Assembly: GCF_040049275.1 (NCBI RefSeq) | Contig: NZ_JBDZDT010000003.1 | Coordinates: forward strand, 1 to 64,000 | Length of the DNA stretch: 64,000 nt | Reading direction: 5' to 3' | From: Aquabacter sp040049275 | GTDB lineage: Bacteria; Pseudomonadota; Alphaproteobacteria; Rhizobiales; Xanthobacteraceae | Part shown: positions 7,526 through 16,773 of the stretch, piece by piece | How the letters are laid out: each line of letters starts with the position of its first letter | How positions within the stretch are numbered: the stretch's first letter is position 1 | The notes under the pieces: model-generated | Database searches by the model: none | What the model saw: the letters and a program-made list of their open reading frames with translations, nothing else | Told to the model about the DNA's origin: nothing | Translations under genes and position numbers: made by a program

Positions 7526-9871
7526 TCAGAGGGGCCCGAAAGCCGGCGGCGGGACGCGGCGGCGAGAGGCCGCCTCGTAGGCGGACGCCACTTTCAGGAG
7601 GATGTCCTCCCGGCCCGGCTCGGCGCGGAACACCAGCGAGAAGGGCAGGCCCGGCGCCGGGATCTGCGTCGGCTCCTCGGAGGCGCGCGAGGTCCAGCGG
7701 GAGCCGTCCGGCAGGAGCTCGTGGACGGGATCGTAGACCGTGGTCACGTATCCCGCCGGCACCAGGGCCTCGGTGAGGCCGGCATTGGGTCCGTCGAAGG
7801 ATTCCGGCAGGAGGTTCTGGTCGCGGGATGCGTCCAGGCCGAACATGGTGCGCGGCTGCCGCGCCCCGCCGATCTTGGCCGGCGCGAACGGCGTGTGCAG
7901 GCGCACGAGGGCATCGAGCTTGTTCTCGTAGATCACCATCATGTCCACGCGCCGCAGCAGTTCCCGCAGCATGATGCGCTCGTTCACGCCCTGCCGCTGG
8001 TCGAAGCGGTTGCGCATGTCCACCACATCTTCCCAGTTCTTGAACGCGGCACGCTGGTCGTCACCCCAGAATTTGGAGCGCGCGTTGAGGGCGGCGAAGG
8101 TCGTGAGCGTCTCCTCGAAGCCCAGCGCCTTCCAGTCCTGCGCGCGGCGGCCGAGATACTGGTGGATGTGGAACTGGAAGGCGTTGGCGAGCTGCTGCTG
8201 CTGCACGCTCATCAAATCGAAATTGGCGGGCGGCGTGATCTTCCCTTCCGCCAGCGCCACGAAATAGTCGATGGGCCGCATGGTGCCCGAGCCGAAGATC
8301 TTCCCCGGCATGAACTCGGTGGGGATGATGGCGGCGGCGAATTCCTCGAACAAGGGCGTGCCGTCCAGCTTCAGGCGGAACAGCAGCTCGGGCATGAAGA
8401 CCGGCACCATGCGGGCGAGCGCGGTACGGAAGTCCACGTTCATGGGCTCGATCTCGGGATCAGGCGTCCAGTGCGCGTGGGCGGATTCCACGAGTTGCGC
8501 GCCGAGCGCGTCGCGCAGCACCGCCTTGATCTCCCGGTCCGCCGCCTCGACGATGGGCACCTCGGTCTTGGAGCCCGGCGGGATGATCATGGATTCCCGG
8601 ATGATGCCGAGCCGCAGGCCCTTCAGCGGGGCCGGCGCCGCGGCGTGGACGGCATAGGAGGGCAGGATGGACGAGCGCGGGACGGTGGTGAACACGTCGC
8701 GCGGGTCGTAATAGCCTTCCTCGTCGTCCTTCAGCGCGTCCAGCACCTTGGCGCAGTCGCCGATGGCGCGGCAGTGGATGCCGGTGCGGTCCACATAGAT
8801 GTCCGCCCCGATGGCGCCGCCGTCGAAGCCGATGAGCGACTTGTGGGGCAGGAGCAGCGCAACCGCATTGTGGTTGGACGGACCGCGGCACGAGGCGCGG
8901 GTCTCTTCGCCCAGGCTCGCCATCACCAGATTGGTGCTCACCGAGAGCGCCGAGCCGGAGGAGGAGCCGAGCGAGGCCGAGCGGGTGGTGTCGTAGGGAT
9001 TGCCCGGCGTGCCGCCCCAGGAGGAGCGCTGATAGCCGAGCACGGAGGGCAGGACCTTCGTCGGCTCGTGCGCGCCGCCCGGGTCACCGCCGCGGCCGTT
9101 ATATTCGGTCATCACCGCCTTGGCGAAGATGATGGCGCCCTTCTTGCGGAGCTGGTCCACCAGCACATGGTCGCGGGCCGGCACGTCGATATCATAAGCC
9201 GCATCACCGCCGCCGGTGGAGCGCATGTCCTTCACGTCGAAGGCATCCTTGAAGGAGAAGACGACGCCGTACATGGGCATCTTCTCAAGGTCGGGATTCG
9301 TGCCGTACTGCGCGTCCAACGCCGCCGCCTGCTCCAGCGCGTCGGGGAGATGGCGGAACATCTCGCACATGGGCGGCGCGCCGGCCGGCAGCGGACCCTT
9401 GGACGGGTGGAGGTCGAAATCCCCCTTGCAGGTGACCGAGCGCTCGCCGCGAATGTTAAGGGTGGCCAGCGCGTTCACCTGCCTGGCATCGGGGATGCCG
9501 GTGACCCAGCCATATTGCTGGAGCACGGAGGGGTCCGAGGACGTGGGCTCCATGCGGCCATATTCCAGCGGGGGGCCGGCATAGCGCGCGAAATCGGGAA
9601 GGATGTCCGCCGCCGCCACCGTTTCCTGCGGAAAGGCGATGGGCGAACCGCCGCGCACGGTGCCTTCGGCCGCCGGGACGGGCGCCCCGTCCGCCGTGAC
9701 CAATCGGGTGCACACGCCATTATAGGCCCGGACCCGCGCCACATATTGCTTCACCACATCGAGGCAGGTGGTGGCCCCGCTCCGGATCGCCGCGTGCAGC
9801 GCGTCTATGGTCGCCTCTTCCACACGGAAGGGGGTCTTCACAACATCGCTGCGGTCAGTCTTGGCATCCAT
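7526..9871 (-). CDS. Amidase signature family hydrolase, unusually long
   Basis: A 781-residue amidase signature enzyme. The catalytic Lys lies in YGVVFSFKDAFDV (Lys208). The Ser-rich loop is SASLGSSSGSA (299-308), and the nucleophile region is GEETRASCRGPS (321-332, Ser327 in the nucleophile position), compared with GTDTGGSIRxPA in typical members. The family usually has 450-550 residues, so there are extra N-terminal (about 1-190) and C-terminal parts of no recognised type. It would hydrolyse a C-N amide bond of unknown substrate. The start MDAKTDRSDV was chosen because a purine-rich AAAGAAGAGG lies upstream. It converges with the asparaginase gene with 6 bp between stops. Confidence 0.82.
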   Translation of the reverse strand: MDAKTDRSDVVKTPFRVEEATIDALHAAIRSGATTCLDVVKQYVARVRAYNGVCTRLVTADGAPVPAAEGTVRGGSPIAFPQETVAAADILPDFARYAGPPLEYGRMEPTSSDPSVLQQYGWVTGIPDARQVNALATLNIRGERSVTCKGDFDLHPSKGPLPAGAPPMCEMFRHLPDALEQAAALDAQYGTNPDLEKMPMYGVVFSFKDAFDVKDMRSTGGGDAAYDIDVPARDHVLVDQLRKKGAIIFAKAVMTEYNGRGGDPGGAHEPTKVLPSVLGYQRSSWGGTPGNPYDTTRSASLGSSSGSALSVSTNLVMASLGEETRASCRGPSNHNAVALLLPHKSLIGFDGGAIGADIYVDRTGIHCRAIGDCAKVLDALKDDEEGYYDPRDVFTTVPRSSILPSYAVHAAAPAPLKGLRLGIIRESMIIPPGSKTEVPIVEAADREIKAVLRDALGAQLVESAHAHWTPDPEIEPMNVDFRTALARMVPVFMPELLFRLKLDGTPLFEEFAAAIIPTEFMPGKIFGSGTMRPIDYFVALAEGKITPPANFDLMSVQQQQLANAFQFHIHQYLGRRAQDWKALGFEETLTTFAALNARSKFWGDDQRAAFKNWEDVVDMRNRFDQRQGVNERIMLRELLRRVDMMVIYENKLDALVRLHTPFAPAKIGGARQPRTMFGLDASRDQNLLPESFDGPNAGLTEALVPAGYVTTVYDPVHELLPDGSRWTSRASEEPTQIPAPGLPFSLVFRAEPGREDILLKVASAYEAASRRRVPPPAFGPL

Positions 9872-10185
9872 GATGGACCTCTTCTTTCTTTGTGGGCCGA
9901 CGATGGCGGGCAGGAAATGGAGATTGGCGTCAGAGGGCTGTCCCGTCGGATCACCGCCACAAGGGTGACCCCCATGACGGCTGCATCGCACTGGCCCTAT
10001 CCGCTGGCGCGGCGGGTTTCAATCCTCTTTCCTAACATGAAAGTTCCTGGAAAGCGGAAGACATCGACCTGCCCTAGCGGCTTCGGTTCTTTTGCTCGGG
10101 GCCATTCGGCGGAATGACATCGCGCCGTAGCGCTCCTGCCGTTAAAAGCGCGTCACCATCCATATTCGGTCGGAGCCGGGACGTC
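9872..10185. other. Intergenic region between amidase and exopolysaccharide locus
   Basis: About 310 bases between divergent starts. Long open frames here have no gene-like features. A short inverted repeat, CTTTC-N7-GAAAG, lies near 10028-10044. It presumably holds promoters for both neighbours, but I see no convincing sigma-70 boxes. Confidence 0.4.
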
Positions 10186-10929
10186 ATGTATGCCGTGGAA
10201 TGGCACAAGGTCTATTCCGACAAGACGGCCCATTCCGCGCGGACGATCCTGCCCGATCTCATGTCGCTCTTCCAGGTCAGGAGCCTGCTCGAAGTCGGCT
10301 GCGGCAACGCCCATTGGGCGCAGGCGGCGATCCATGCCGGTGTCGAGGATTGCCTTGCGGTGGACGGGCCCTGGAACAAGGCCGAGGAGTTGCTCATCGA
10401 TCCGCAACTCTACCGGGTGCGCGACCTCTCGGAGTCGCTGAATCTCGAACGGCGGTTCGACATGAGCGTCTGCCTGGAGGTGGCGGAGCATCTAGACGGC
10501 GCGTTTTCCGACATCCTGGTTAATTCGCTCACCGCGAGCGCGGATATCGTGCTCTTCAGCGCCGCTATTCCCCTCCAAGGCGGCTATCGGCATGTGAACG
10601 AGCAATGGCCGTCCTGGTGGCAATCGAAATTCTCCGCCGCCGGATTTGACGTCTTCGACCTTGTCCGGCCGAAGCATTGGCTGAACCGGGATATCCATTA
10701 CTGGTATCGGCAGAACACATTTGTTTATGTTCGCCGCGACAACAGGGCAAAGATCGACATTGCAACAGACGCGCAAAGAACCCTTTACGCGTCGCCCATC
10801 CTTCTCGACGCAGTGCATCCTGAAAAATACGAGCGCATGGCGTCCTATGACGCCATCGCCGGAAAGCGATTGGCCCGCGAGCTGCCGGGCTGGGTCTTCA
10901 GGCGACTGAGGACTTTGCTGCGCCTCTAG
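10186..10929 (+). CDS. SAM-dependent methyltransferase, class I
   Basis: A 247-residue protein with the Rossmann motif I LLEVGCGNAHWAQ (about residues 30-42), an acidic second strand CLAVDG, and CLEVAEH as the motif IV region. These mark a class I methyltransferase, probably for a sugar or a small carbohydrate precursor. Residues 100-200 include an unusual Trp/Tyr-rich segment (WPSWWQSKF, IHYWYRQNTFVYVRR). The ATG at 10186 is preferred over a longer frame from 10114 because the domain begins soon after it. It is the first gene of the plus-strand exopolysaccharide block and has somewhat lower GC than the genes before it. Its exact acceptor is unknown. Confidence 0.8.
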   Translation: MYAVEWHKVYSDKTAHSARTILPDLMSLFQVRSLLEVGCGNAHWAQAAIHAGVEDCLAVDGPWNKAEELLIDPQLYRVRDLSESLNLERRFDMSVCLEVAEHLDGAFSDILVNSLTASADIVLFSAAIPLQGGYRHVNEQWPSWWQSKFSAAGFDVFDLVRPKHWLNRDIHYWYRQNTFVYVRRDNRAKIDIATDAQRTLYASPILLDAVHPEKYERMASYDAIAGKRLARELPGWVFRRLRTLLRL

Positions 10930-11369
10930 CCGGTGCCGCCCGGCCCGCGCATGCAGGCCCTTCAGAAACTGCAACTTGGCGACGGTAAGGTCTTGACGCT
11001 CACGCGGGGCACAGGCCGCAAGAGCTCTGAACAGACCCATGCAGAGCGCCAATACGCGCCAAATAACTTGAGCCTTACCGCTGCCGCGAAACTTAACGCC
11101 GCAAGCTTCCGTTCATCAGAAAGCCCTCGCATCCGCCAGCGTTCACACCTCGATGAAATTTAGTGGCTCCAATATATACACAACATAATGTTGATGATTA
11201 CAAAAATACGACAATGTTGACTTGGACATTTTGCCTGATTTGAGGGCATATGACCTAAACTGCCCCACTTGATACCCAATATAAAACTTGTTAGACCTCC
11301 AACGAAACGCTGGGGCTACCGCGTTTCGTCAGGTGGCTGGGGGCGTCGACGTTGCAATCCAACGGCGGA
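10930..11369. promoter_or_regulatory. Putative promoter region of the exopolysaccharide locus
   Basis: A 440 bp gap with no convincing gene. A 76-codon frame at 10933-11163 has no family resemblance. The stretch 11160-11290 is markedly AT-rich against its surroundings and carries the palindrome at 11181-11193, a TTGACT at 11218 and TTGATA at 11269. Position and composition suggest the main control region for the genes that follow. The promoter boxes are weak matches and unproven. Confidence 0.5.
11181..11193. promoter_or_regulatory. Candidate operator, perfect palindrome
   Basis: CAACATAATGTTG is a perfect 6-1-6 palindrome. A second half-site, CAATGTTG, occurs at 11212-11219, with its ATGTTG 26 bp downstream of the ATGTTG half of the palindrome. 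The pair stands on one face of the helix (about 2.5 turns) upstream of the first long exopolysaccharide transcript. No regulator gene is adjacent, so the protein that binds it is unknown. Confidence 0.45.
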
Positions 11370-12722
11370 ATGAAAGGTTTGAGGTGGGCGCACCGCGCGC
11401 CCGCTCGCTTGTCATGTTCGCTTCTTGCCTGTCTGGCCATGGGTTCCGCGCCCGTCGCGGCGCAGGTGGTGCAGGCTTCCGGCACGCCGGTCCCCACCGT
11501 TTTCGCCAATGATTGGGGAGAGTTCGGGTCGAAGAAGTCCGCGGCTGGACAGACCCTGATCAAGCCCGACGAGCACACGTTCCAGCTTGGGGACTGGCTG
11601 ATCAACGGCACCCTCAACGCCGGCGTGCTCTACAACGACAACCTGTTCGGCACAGAGACCAACCAGGTGGGCAGCTGGGGCTTCGGCGTCGCGCCCACCA
11701 TCGTCGCCGAGCGGTCCAGCGGGCTGGTCAAGACGAGCCTCTATGGCGCCTTGAACGCCGATTTCTACGAGACGACCAGCAAGGCCGACACCGTCACCGG
11801 CCGCGGCGGCATGGTCAATCTCTGGGAAATCCAGCGGGATATGATCTTTCGCACCCAGCTGGATTACTACCGCGGGATTTATTACCCGGGCGGCGCCGGA
11901 AACGTCCCCCTCGGGCAAACAATTTACAGCAGCCCCGAAGGCTATAACCAGTATTTCGGCTCCATGGGCGTGCACAAGGAAATCGGTCGGGCCTTCGTGG
12001 ATCTGGGCGCAAGCATCAAGCACCTGGATTATGCCGATCCGAGCGCCGTATCGGGCCAGGCCTTCACGGTGAACTCCCCAGATGGCACCACCTATACGCT
12101 CACGGGCCGCGTCGGATACGAAATTTCTCCGGTTATCTATGTCTTCCTCGAGCCACAGGTAAACTGGTGGCAGTATCAAAACAGCCTCTTTGACTCCAAC
12201 GGCGTGCGCCTCATCGGCGGCATCGGCACCGACCGGATCGGGCTGTTCCGGGGCGAGATCTACGGCGGCTATCAGGTCCAGGACTTCGGAAACGCCTCCT
12301 TCGGGGATGTGGACATGCCGGTGCTCGGCATGATCCTCGCCTGGTATCCCACCCGCCTCATCACCGTGAATTTCACGGTGGACCAGTCGGTTGCCGTTTC
12401 CGCGCCGACCCTGGCCTTCACCACCGACAATATCGGCATCTATAATTCCTACGTCACCAAGAACACCAACATTGCCCTCACCGGCACGTATGAAATCACC
12501 CGGCAGCTTTCCTCCGTGGCGGGCGTGTCATACCTGCATGCGGACTATGTGAACCAGCCGCGGGTCGACAACCAGTGGGGCCTGATGGCGGGATTGACCT
12601 ACATGCTTGTGAACAACTGGGGCATCAACCTCAACTACACATACACAAACGTTGATTCCAATATTCCCACCGACAGCTTCGTCCAGAATATCGTGCGGAT
12701 TTCCGCCCGCGGTCAGATCTGA
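11370..12722 (+). CDS. Outer-membrane beta-barrel protein of the exopolysaccharide locus
   Basis: A 450-residue protein with a signal peptide (basic WAHRAPAR, hydrophobic LSCSLLACLAMGSAPVAA, cleavage at about AQ). The mature part consists of alternating polar and aromatic strands (VGYEISPVIYVFLEPQVNWW, INLNYTYTNVD) as in large outer-membrane barrels. It resembles the BBP2-type barrels encoded in alphaproteobacterial capsule and exopolysaccharide loci. A likely role is the outer-membrane exit channel partnering the short export lipoprotein at 25832. The start is ambiguous: ATG 11370 gives a clean signal peptide, while TTG 11352 has a better-spaced GGGGG upstream. Confidence 0.78.
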   Translation: MKGLRWAHRAPARLSCSLLACLAMGSAPVAAQVVQASGTPVPTVFANDWGEFGSKKSAAGQTLIKPDEHTFQLGDWLINGTLNAGVLYNDNLFGTETNQVGSWGFGVAPTIVAERSSGLVKTSLYGALNADFYETTSKADTVTGRGGMVNLWEIQRDMIFRTQLDYYRGIYYPGGAGNVPLGQTIYSSPEGYNQYFGSMGVHKEIGRAFVDLGASIKHLDYADPSAVSGQAFTVNSPDGTTYTLTGRVGYEISPVIYVFLEPQVNWWQYQNSLFDSNGVRLIGGIGTDRIGLFRGEIYGGYQVQDFGNASFGDVDMPVLGMILAWYPTRLITVNFTVDQSVAVSAPTLAFTTDNIGIYNSYVTKNTNIALTGTYEITRQLSSVAGVSYLHADYVNQPRVDNQWGLMAGLTYMLVNNWGINLNYTYTNVDSNIPTDSFVQNIVRISARGQI

Positions 12723-12789
12723 CATGTGCCAGGGCCATATGAGATTTCGGACACGTTGGAGCGCCCGCCGCGCCCGGCTATCCTAGACC

Positions 12790-13578
12790 ATGCTTCGTCG
12801 CGCCCGATCTCTTTTCAAAGGCCCGGAACCGGTGGCTGTTCAACATTGCCTTCCGGAGAACCGGCTCGTTTATGCCATTGCTGATCTCCACGGCCGGGCA
12901 GATCTCCTGCAGCTTGCGGCAGAGGCGATCGCGAAGGACATGGCCGACGCGCCGGGGGCGGACACCCTCACGGTCTTTCTCGGCGACTATGTGGACCGCG
13001 GCCCGAACTCGGCGGATGTGATCGAGCGCCTCAGCGCCGGGGATTTTCCAACCCCGATCGTCGCGCTGCTCGGCAACCACGAATACATCATGCGCCAGGC
13101 ATGGGAGTCCGACCCGGCCTTGTTGCAATGGTGCGACTTTGGCGGTCTCCCGACCCTCTTCTCCTACGGCGTCGACGTGCGGGGCCTGCAGCGCGGCACG
13201 AACATCGCGGAAGCCCGCAGCGCCTTCTGCGCCGCCTTGCCCCCGCGCCACCGCCTATGGCTTGAAAACCTGCGCTCCAGCTTCGAGCTCGGCGACTATT
13301 TCTTCTGCCACGCCGGCGTGCGGCCGGACGTCGCCTTGTCGGACCAGGCCATCGAAGACCTCATCTGGATCCGCGAGGCGTTCACATCCAGCGGCAAATC
13401 CCATGGCAAGTTCATCGTTCACGGGCACACCCCGGTCATGGAGCCGGACGTCCGCGACAACCGGATCAATATCGACACCGGCGCGTGCATGACCGGCAAG
13501 CTCACCATTCTGCGGCTCCAGGGGGAGACGCGCCGGCTCATGCAGGTGTCCGCGAAAGGGCTGCGACCCGCAAAATGA
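12790..13578 (+). CDS. Metallophosphoesterase (PPP-type serine/threonine phosphatase family)
   Basis: A 262-residue calcineurin-like phosphoesterase. All metal-binding motifs of the PPP family are in order: AIADLHGR (Asp/His), FLGDYVDRGP, LLGNHEY, FFCHAGVRP and VHGHTPV. No signal peptide is present, so it acts in the cytosol. It sits between the outer-membrane barrel gene and the first glycosyltransferase gene. It could dephosphorylate a phosphoprotein, for instance targets of the tyrosine kinase at 29560, though PPP enzymes mainly act on Ser/Thr or nucleotides. That link is inference. Confidence 0.88.
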   Translation: MLRRARSLFKGPEPVAVQHCLPENRLVYAIADLHGRADLLQLAAEAIAKDMADAPGADTLTVFLGDYVDRGPNSADVIERLSAGDFPTPIVALLGNHEYIMRQAWESDPALLQWCDFGGLPTLFSYGVDVRGLQRGTNIAEARSAFCAALPPRHRLWLENLRSSFELGDYFFCHAGVRPDVALSDQAIEDLIWIREAFTSSGKSHGKFIVHGHTPVMEPDVRDNRINIDTGACMTGKLTILRLQGETRRLMQVSAKGLRPAK

Positions 13579-13642
13579 CGGCCGCCCCGCAATCGCGGCC
13601 GCCAAGGCGCCCGCGCTCCTGAACCCAAGGCTGCCTCGCCCC

Positions 13643-14503
13643 ATGCACAGTGCCCGACATCTGGAGATGCCGACGCCACAGGGCGGCACCGACGGCACAC
13701 TGCCGGGCCGCATGCACATTCTGGGCGTCCGCGTGGATGTGATCGACCTCCCGCGCGCGACATCGCTCCTGAGCCGGTGGGCCGAGGAGGGAGGGCCCCA
13801 CTCCGTCTTCGTGCGCGACGCGCCCAGCCTGATGCTGATCTCCAGGGATGAGCCGCTGCAGCGATTGCACGAGCATGCCAGCCTCGTGGTGCCGGATGGC
13901 ACGCCCCTGGTCTGGATCGGACGCCTGCGGGGCTTCGGCGGGGAGATCGGGCGCGTAGCCGGTGCCGATCTGGTCGATGCGGTCTGCGCGGCCTCCCTTG
14001 AAACCGGCCGCACCCACTTCTTCTACGGCGGCAAGCCCGGGGTCGCCGGAGAGATGGCGCATAGGCTGGAAGCCCGGTATCCCGGCCTGAGGGTCGCGGG
14101 GGTTCATTCCCCGCCCATGCGGGCGTTCGATCCTGCCGCCTCCTTCGACACGGACGGGCTGGCGGAACTCGACCTCATCCGGAAATCCGGGGCGGATTTC
14201 GTCTGGGTCGGGATTTCCAGCCCGAAGCAGGAAGCCTGGATCTCCCGCGCCGCCCCGCGCATCGGCCAGGGCGTCTTCCTCGGCGTCGGCGCGGCGTTCG
14301 ATTTTCATTCCGGGACGATCCGGCGCGCGCCGCCCTGGATGCGCGATCACGGCCTCGAATGGCTGCACAGGCTGGCGAGCGAGCCCGGCCGTCTCTGGCG
14401 CCGCTACCTTCTGCTGGCCCCGCAGTTTCTCATGGCCGCCGCGGCCGAGGAAATGGGCCGCGCCATCCGCCGGATCAGGGCGAAGGCACCCACCGGGAAA
14501 TAA
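13643..14503 (+). CDS. WecG/TagA/CpsF family glycosyltransferase (GT26)
   Basis: A 286-residue GT26 enzyme; a shorter start at MHILGVRVD (13712) is possible and would remove a 23-residue unstructured leader. Family marks are LGVRVDVIDL at the start, VVPDGTPLVW, and VGISSPKQEAWI followed by GVGAAFDFHSGTIRRAPPWM. Such enzymes add the second sugar, often an N-acetylmannosamine-type residue or glucuronate, to a lipid-linked first sugar on the cytosolic face of the membrane. Here it probably acts right after the initiating transferase at 26535. The donor is not evident. Confidence 0.9.
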   Translation: MHSARHLEMPTPQGGTDGTLPGRMHILGVRVDVIDLPRATSLLSRWAEEGGPHSVFVRDAPSLMLISRDEPLQRLHEHASLVVPDGTPLVWIGRLRGFGGEIGRVAGADLVDAVCAASLETGRTHFFYGGKPGVAGEMAHRLEARYPGLRVAGVHSPPMRAFDPAASFDTDGLAELDLIRKSGADFVWVGISSPKQEAWISRAAPRIGQGVFLGVGAAFDFHSGTIRRAPPWMRDHGLEWLHRLASEPGRLWRRYLLLAPQFLMAAAAEEMGRAIRRIRAKAPTGK

Positions 14504-14629
14504 GCCGGGCACCCGTTCAACCCGTTGAAGTGGCGCCGGTCAGAAGCGTCGCAGCTCGGACATGTTCAGCGTGTTATCCTGCGCAATTCTCGCAGGTTTT
14601 TAGAATTCGACCGGGAGAGCGCCGCCGGC

Positions 14630-15592
14630 ATGCCGAGTCTTGCTGTCTGCATTGCATGCTTCAATCGACGCGACCAAACCTTGGCCTGCCTGGAGCGCCT
14701 GTTCGCCCAGCGCCGCCCCGCCGACATGCGGCTCGTGGTTCATCTTCTGGACGATGCAAGCACAGATGGCACCGGCGCGGCCGTGGCCCGTGCATTCCCG
14801 GATGTGATCATCCACCAGGGCGACGGCCACAGATACTGGGCCGGCGGCATGCGCATCGTCTATGGCGCGGCCCTGGCCGAAGGCCATGATTTCTACCTCT
14901 GGATGAATGACGACGCTTTGCTTCTCGACGATGCGCTGTGGCGCGCATTCTCCACTCTGGAGCACCTCCAGCGCACCCATGGCGGCGCCCATGTGGTGGT
15001 GGGCGCCATGCGGGACCAGGACGGCGCCACCACCTATGGCGGCCTCGCGCGCGGCTCGGGACTGAAGCCCTGGCGGCTGCGCCGGATCGAGCCCTGGCCG
15101 GACGCCCCCCGCGAATGCGACACCCTGCACGGCAATTTCGTGCTGGTCCCGGCGGCGGTGGCGCTAAAGGTTGGCAATATCCCCAGGGCCTATCGCCACT
15201 CTCTGGCCGACCTTGATTTCGGCTTCTCCTCGCGCCACGCGGGCTTTCGCATCTGGGTTGCCCCGGGCCATCTGGGCGTCACCCTTGCCAATGTGGTGAG
15301 GCGAAGGGGATGGCTGGACCCCGGCCTGACGCTGGGCGGGCGGCTAAGGTCCATCGAGCACCCCCTAGGCCACCCCTTCTGGCCCAGCCTCTTCTATAAT
15401 TTCAGGAACTTTGGCCCTTCCGGCCTCCTTCCCGTCCTGTCTCCTTATGTCCGGCTGTTGGCGGCACATCTGCGCTCAACGTGGGCGACGGGACGGGGCA
15501 CAGCCCGAAAGGCCCCGCCGAGCAGCGGCCTTGCCGGCGACCCGGCCCCGCCTCTCGAGAGCGTCACCCTTGGAGCCGATCGTGAAGGGTGA
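14630..15592 (+). CDS. Glycosyltransferase family 2 protein
   Basis: A 320-residue GT-A glycosyltransferase. The ATG at 14630 was chosen because the family opening SLAVCIACFNRRDQT follows at once; the upstream open frame does not resemble coding sequence. LLDDASTDGTGAAV is the first acidic motif, and LWMNDDALLLDD is the metal-binding DxD equivalent. The layout resembles rhamnosyltransferase-like family 2 enzymes. Its stop overlaps the start of the next gene by 11 bp, so the two are co-translated. Confidence 0.87.
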   Translation: MPSLAVCIACFNRRDQTLACLERLFAQRRPADMRLVVHLLDDASTDGTGAAVARAFPDVIIHQGDGHRYWAGGMRIVYGAALAEGHDFYLWMNDDALLLDDALWRAFSTLEHLQRTHGGAHVVVGAMRDQDGATTYGGLARGSGLKPWRLRRIEPWPDAPRECDTLHGNFVLVPAAVALKVGNIPRAYRHSLADLDFGFSSRHAGFRIWVAPGHLGVTLANVVRRRGWLDPGLTLGGRLRSIEHPLGHPFWPSLFYNFRNFGPSGLLPVLSPYVRLLAAHLRSTWATGRGTARKAPPSSGLAGDPAPPLESVTLGADREG

Positions 15593-16724
15593 TCGCCGGA
15601 AGGTCCTGCATATCCTGGTGTCGCTCCGGTTCAGCGGGGCGGAGATCATGCTCAATGCCGCGTTCAAGGATCTTTCGGAGGGCGGCTTCGAACACCACAT
15701 CATCGCCACGGGCGAAGACGTTGGCGCGTATGCGGAAACCCTGCAAAGCACCGGATATCAGGTGCACCATTTGCCGTTCCGCCCCTCTCCTTCTTATTTC
15801 TGGCGACTGTTTTCTTTCATTCGCGAGAATGAATATTCCATCATCCATATCCACATGGAGCGCGCATCATTCTGGACAGCCCTGACCGCGATGGCGGCGG
15901 GGGGCCGCTGCGTGCGCACCATCCACAACACCTTCAGGTTCCCGCCTCGCCTGAGGCGGGTTCGCGGCATTCAGCGACGGTTGATGGCGAAGATGGGTGT
16001 GGCGATGGTCGCCTGCTCCACCACGGTGGGCCATAACGAGGCGGCGGAGTTCGGGTATTCGCCGGCGGTGATCAGCAACGGTTACTGTCCGGACAGGGTG
16101 GTCTTTTCCGATCTCGCTCAACGGGCAAGGTCCCGCAGCATCCTGTCCATCAAGGACGACGATATCGTCATCGCATCCATTGGCAACTGCTCTTCATTGA
16201 AGAACCATAGCGTCATTATTGAATCGCTTCTCCGGTTCGCCCCCTCCCGGCCACCGCTTTATCTGCATTGCGGGGAAGGGCATGCGGACCATGGGGAGGG
16301 GGAGCGCGCTTCAGAACTGGGCGTGCAAGACCGCGTCCGTTTCCTTGGCAGGGTCCCCGATATCAAGGATGTGCTTGCCGCAAGCGACGTCTTCATCTCG
16401 GCTTCCAGCGTCGAGGGCGGCCCCATCGCATTGCTGGAGGCTGCGGCCGCCGGCATTTGCTGCGTGACGACACGGGTTGGTCTTGCGCCCGAGCTTGAAG
16501 GGCTGCCGAACGTCTATCTCGTTCCGGCAGATCCCGGCGCCATCGCCGAGACGGTCCGCGCGATCACCGACATTCCCTTACATGAACGCGTAGAAAGAGG
16601 GAAAGCTCTTTCCACGTATGTGGATGGCAAATATTCAATGCAGATCAATGCGCAAAAATACCGTGAAATCTACGAAGAAAAGAGTGCCATCTCCAGTATA
16701 AACCTGCTCGCCACAGCCAGCTAA
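15582..16724 (+). CDS. Glycosyltransferase family 4 protein
   Basis: A 380-residue GT-B glycosyltransferase. GTG at 15582 with GGAG nine bases upstream is the likely start; it overlaps the previous gene. The N-terminal half begins KVLHILVSLRFSGAEIMLNAAF. The C-terminal half has LGRVPDIKDVLAASDVFISAS followed by EGGPIALLEAAAAGICCVTT, the family 4 nucleotide-sugar binding motif with its Glu. It should transfer one sugar of the repeat unit on the cytoplasmic side of the membrane. Confidence 0.9.
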   Translation: MKGDRRKVLHILVSLRFSGAEIMLNAAFKDLSEGGFEHHIIATGEDVGAYAETLQSTGYQVHHLPFRPSPSYFWRLFSFIRENEYSIIHIHMERASFWTALTAMAAGGRCVRTIHNTFRFPPRLRRVRGIQRRLMAKMGVAMVACSTTVGHNEAAEFGYSPAVISNGYCPDRVVFSDLAQRARSRSILSIKDDDIVIASIGNCSSLKNHSVIIESLLRFAPSRPPLYLHCGEGHADHGEGERASELGVQDRVRFLGRVPDIKDVLAASDVFISASSVEGGPIALLEAAAAGICCVTTRVGLAPELEGLPNVYLVPADPGAIAETVRAITDIPLHERVERGKALSTYVDGKYSMQINAQKYREIYEEKSAISSINLLATAS

Positions 16725-16773
16725 CACCCAAATCACATATCCGCCGCTCGCCCATCAGACCGAGGCATAAGTT

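Noticed and set aside
10933..11163. A 76-codon plus-strand frame after the first methyltransferase
   Set aside because: No family resemblance and no good ribosome site. It lies in the likely promoter region and its composition does not look coding.
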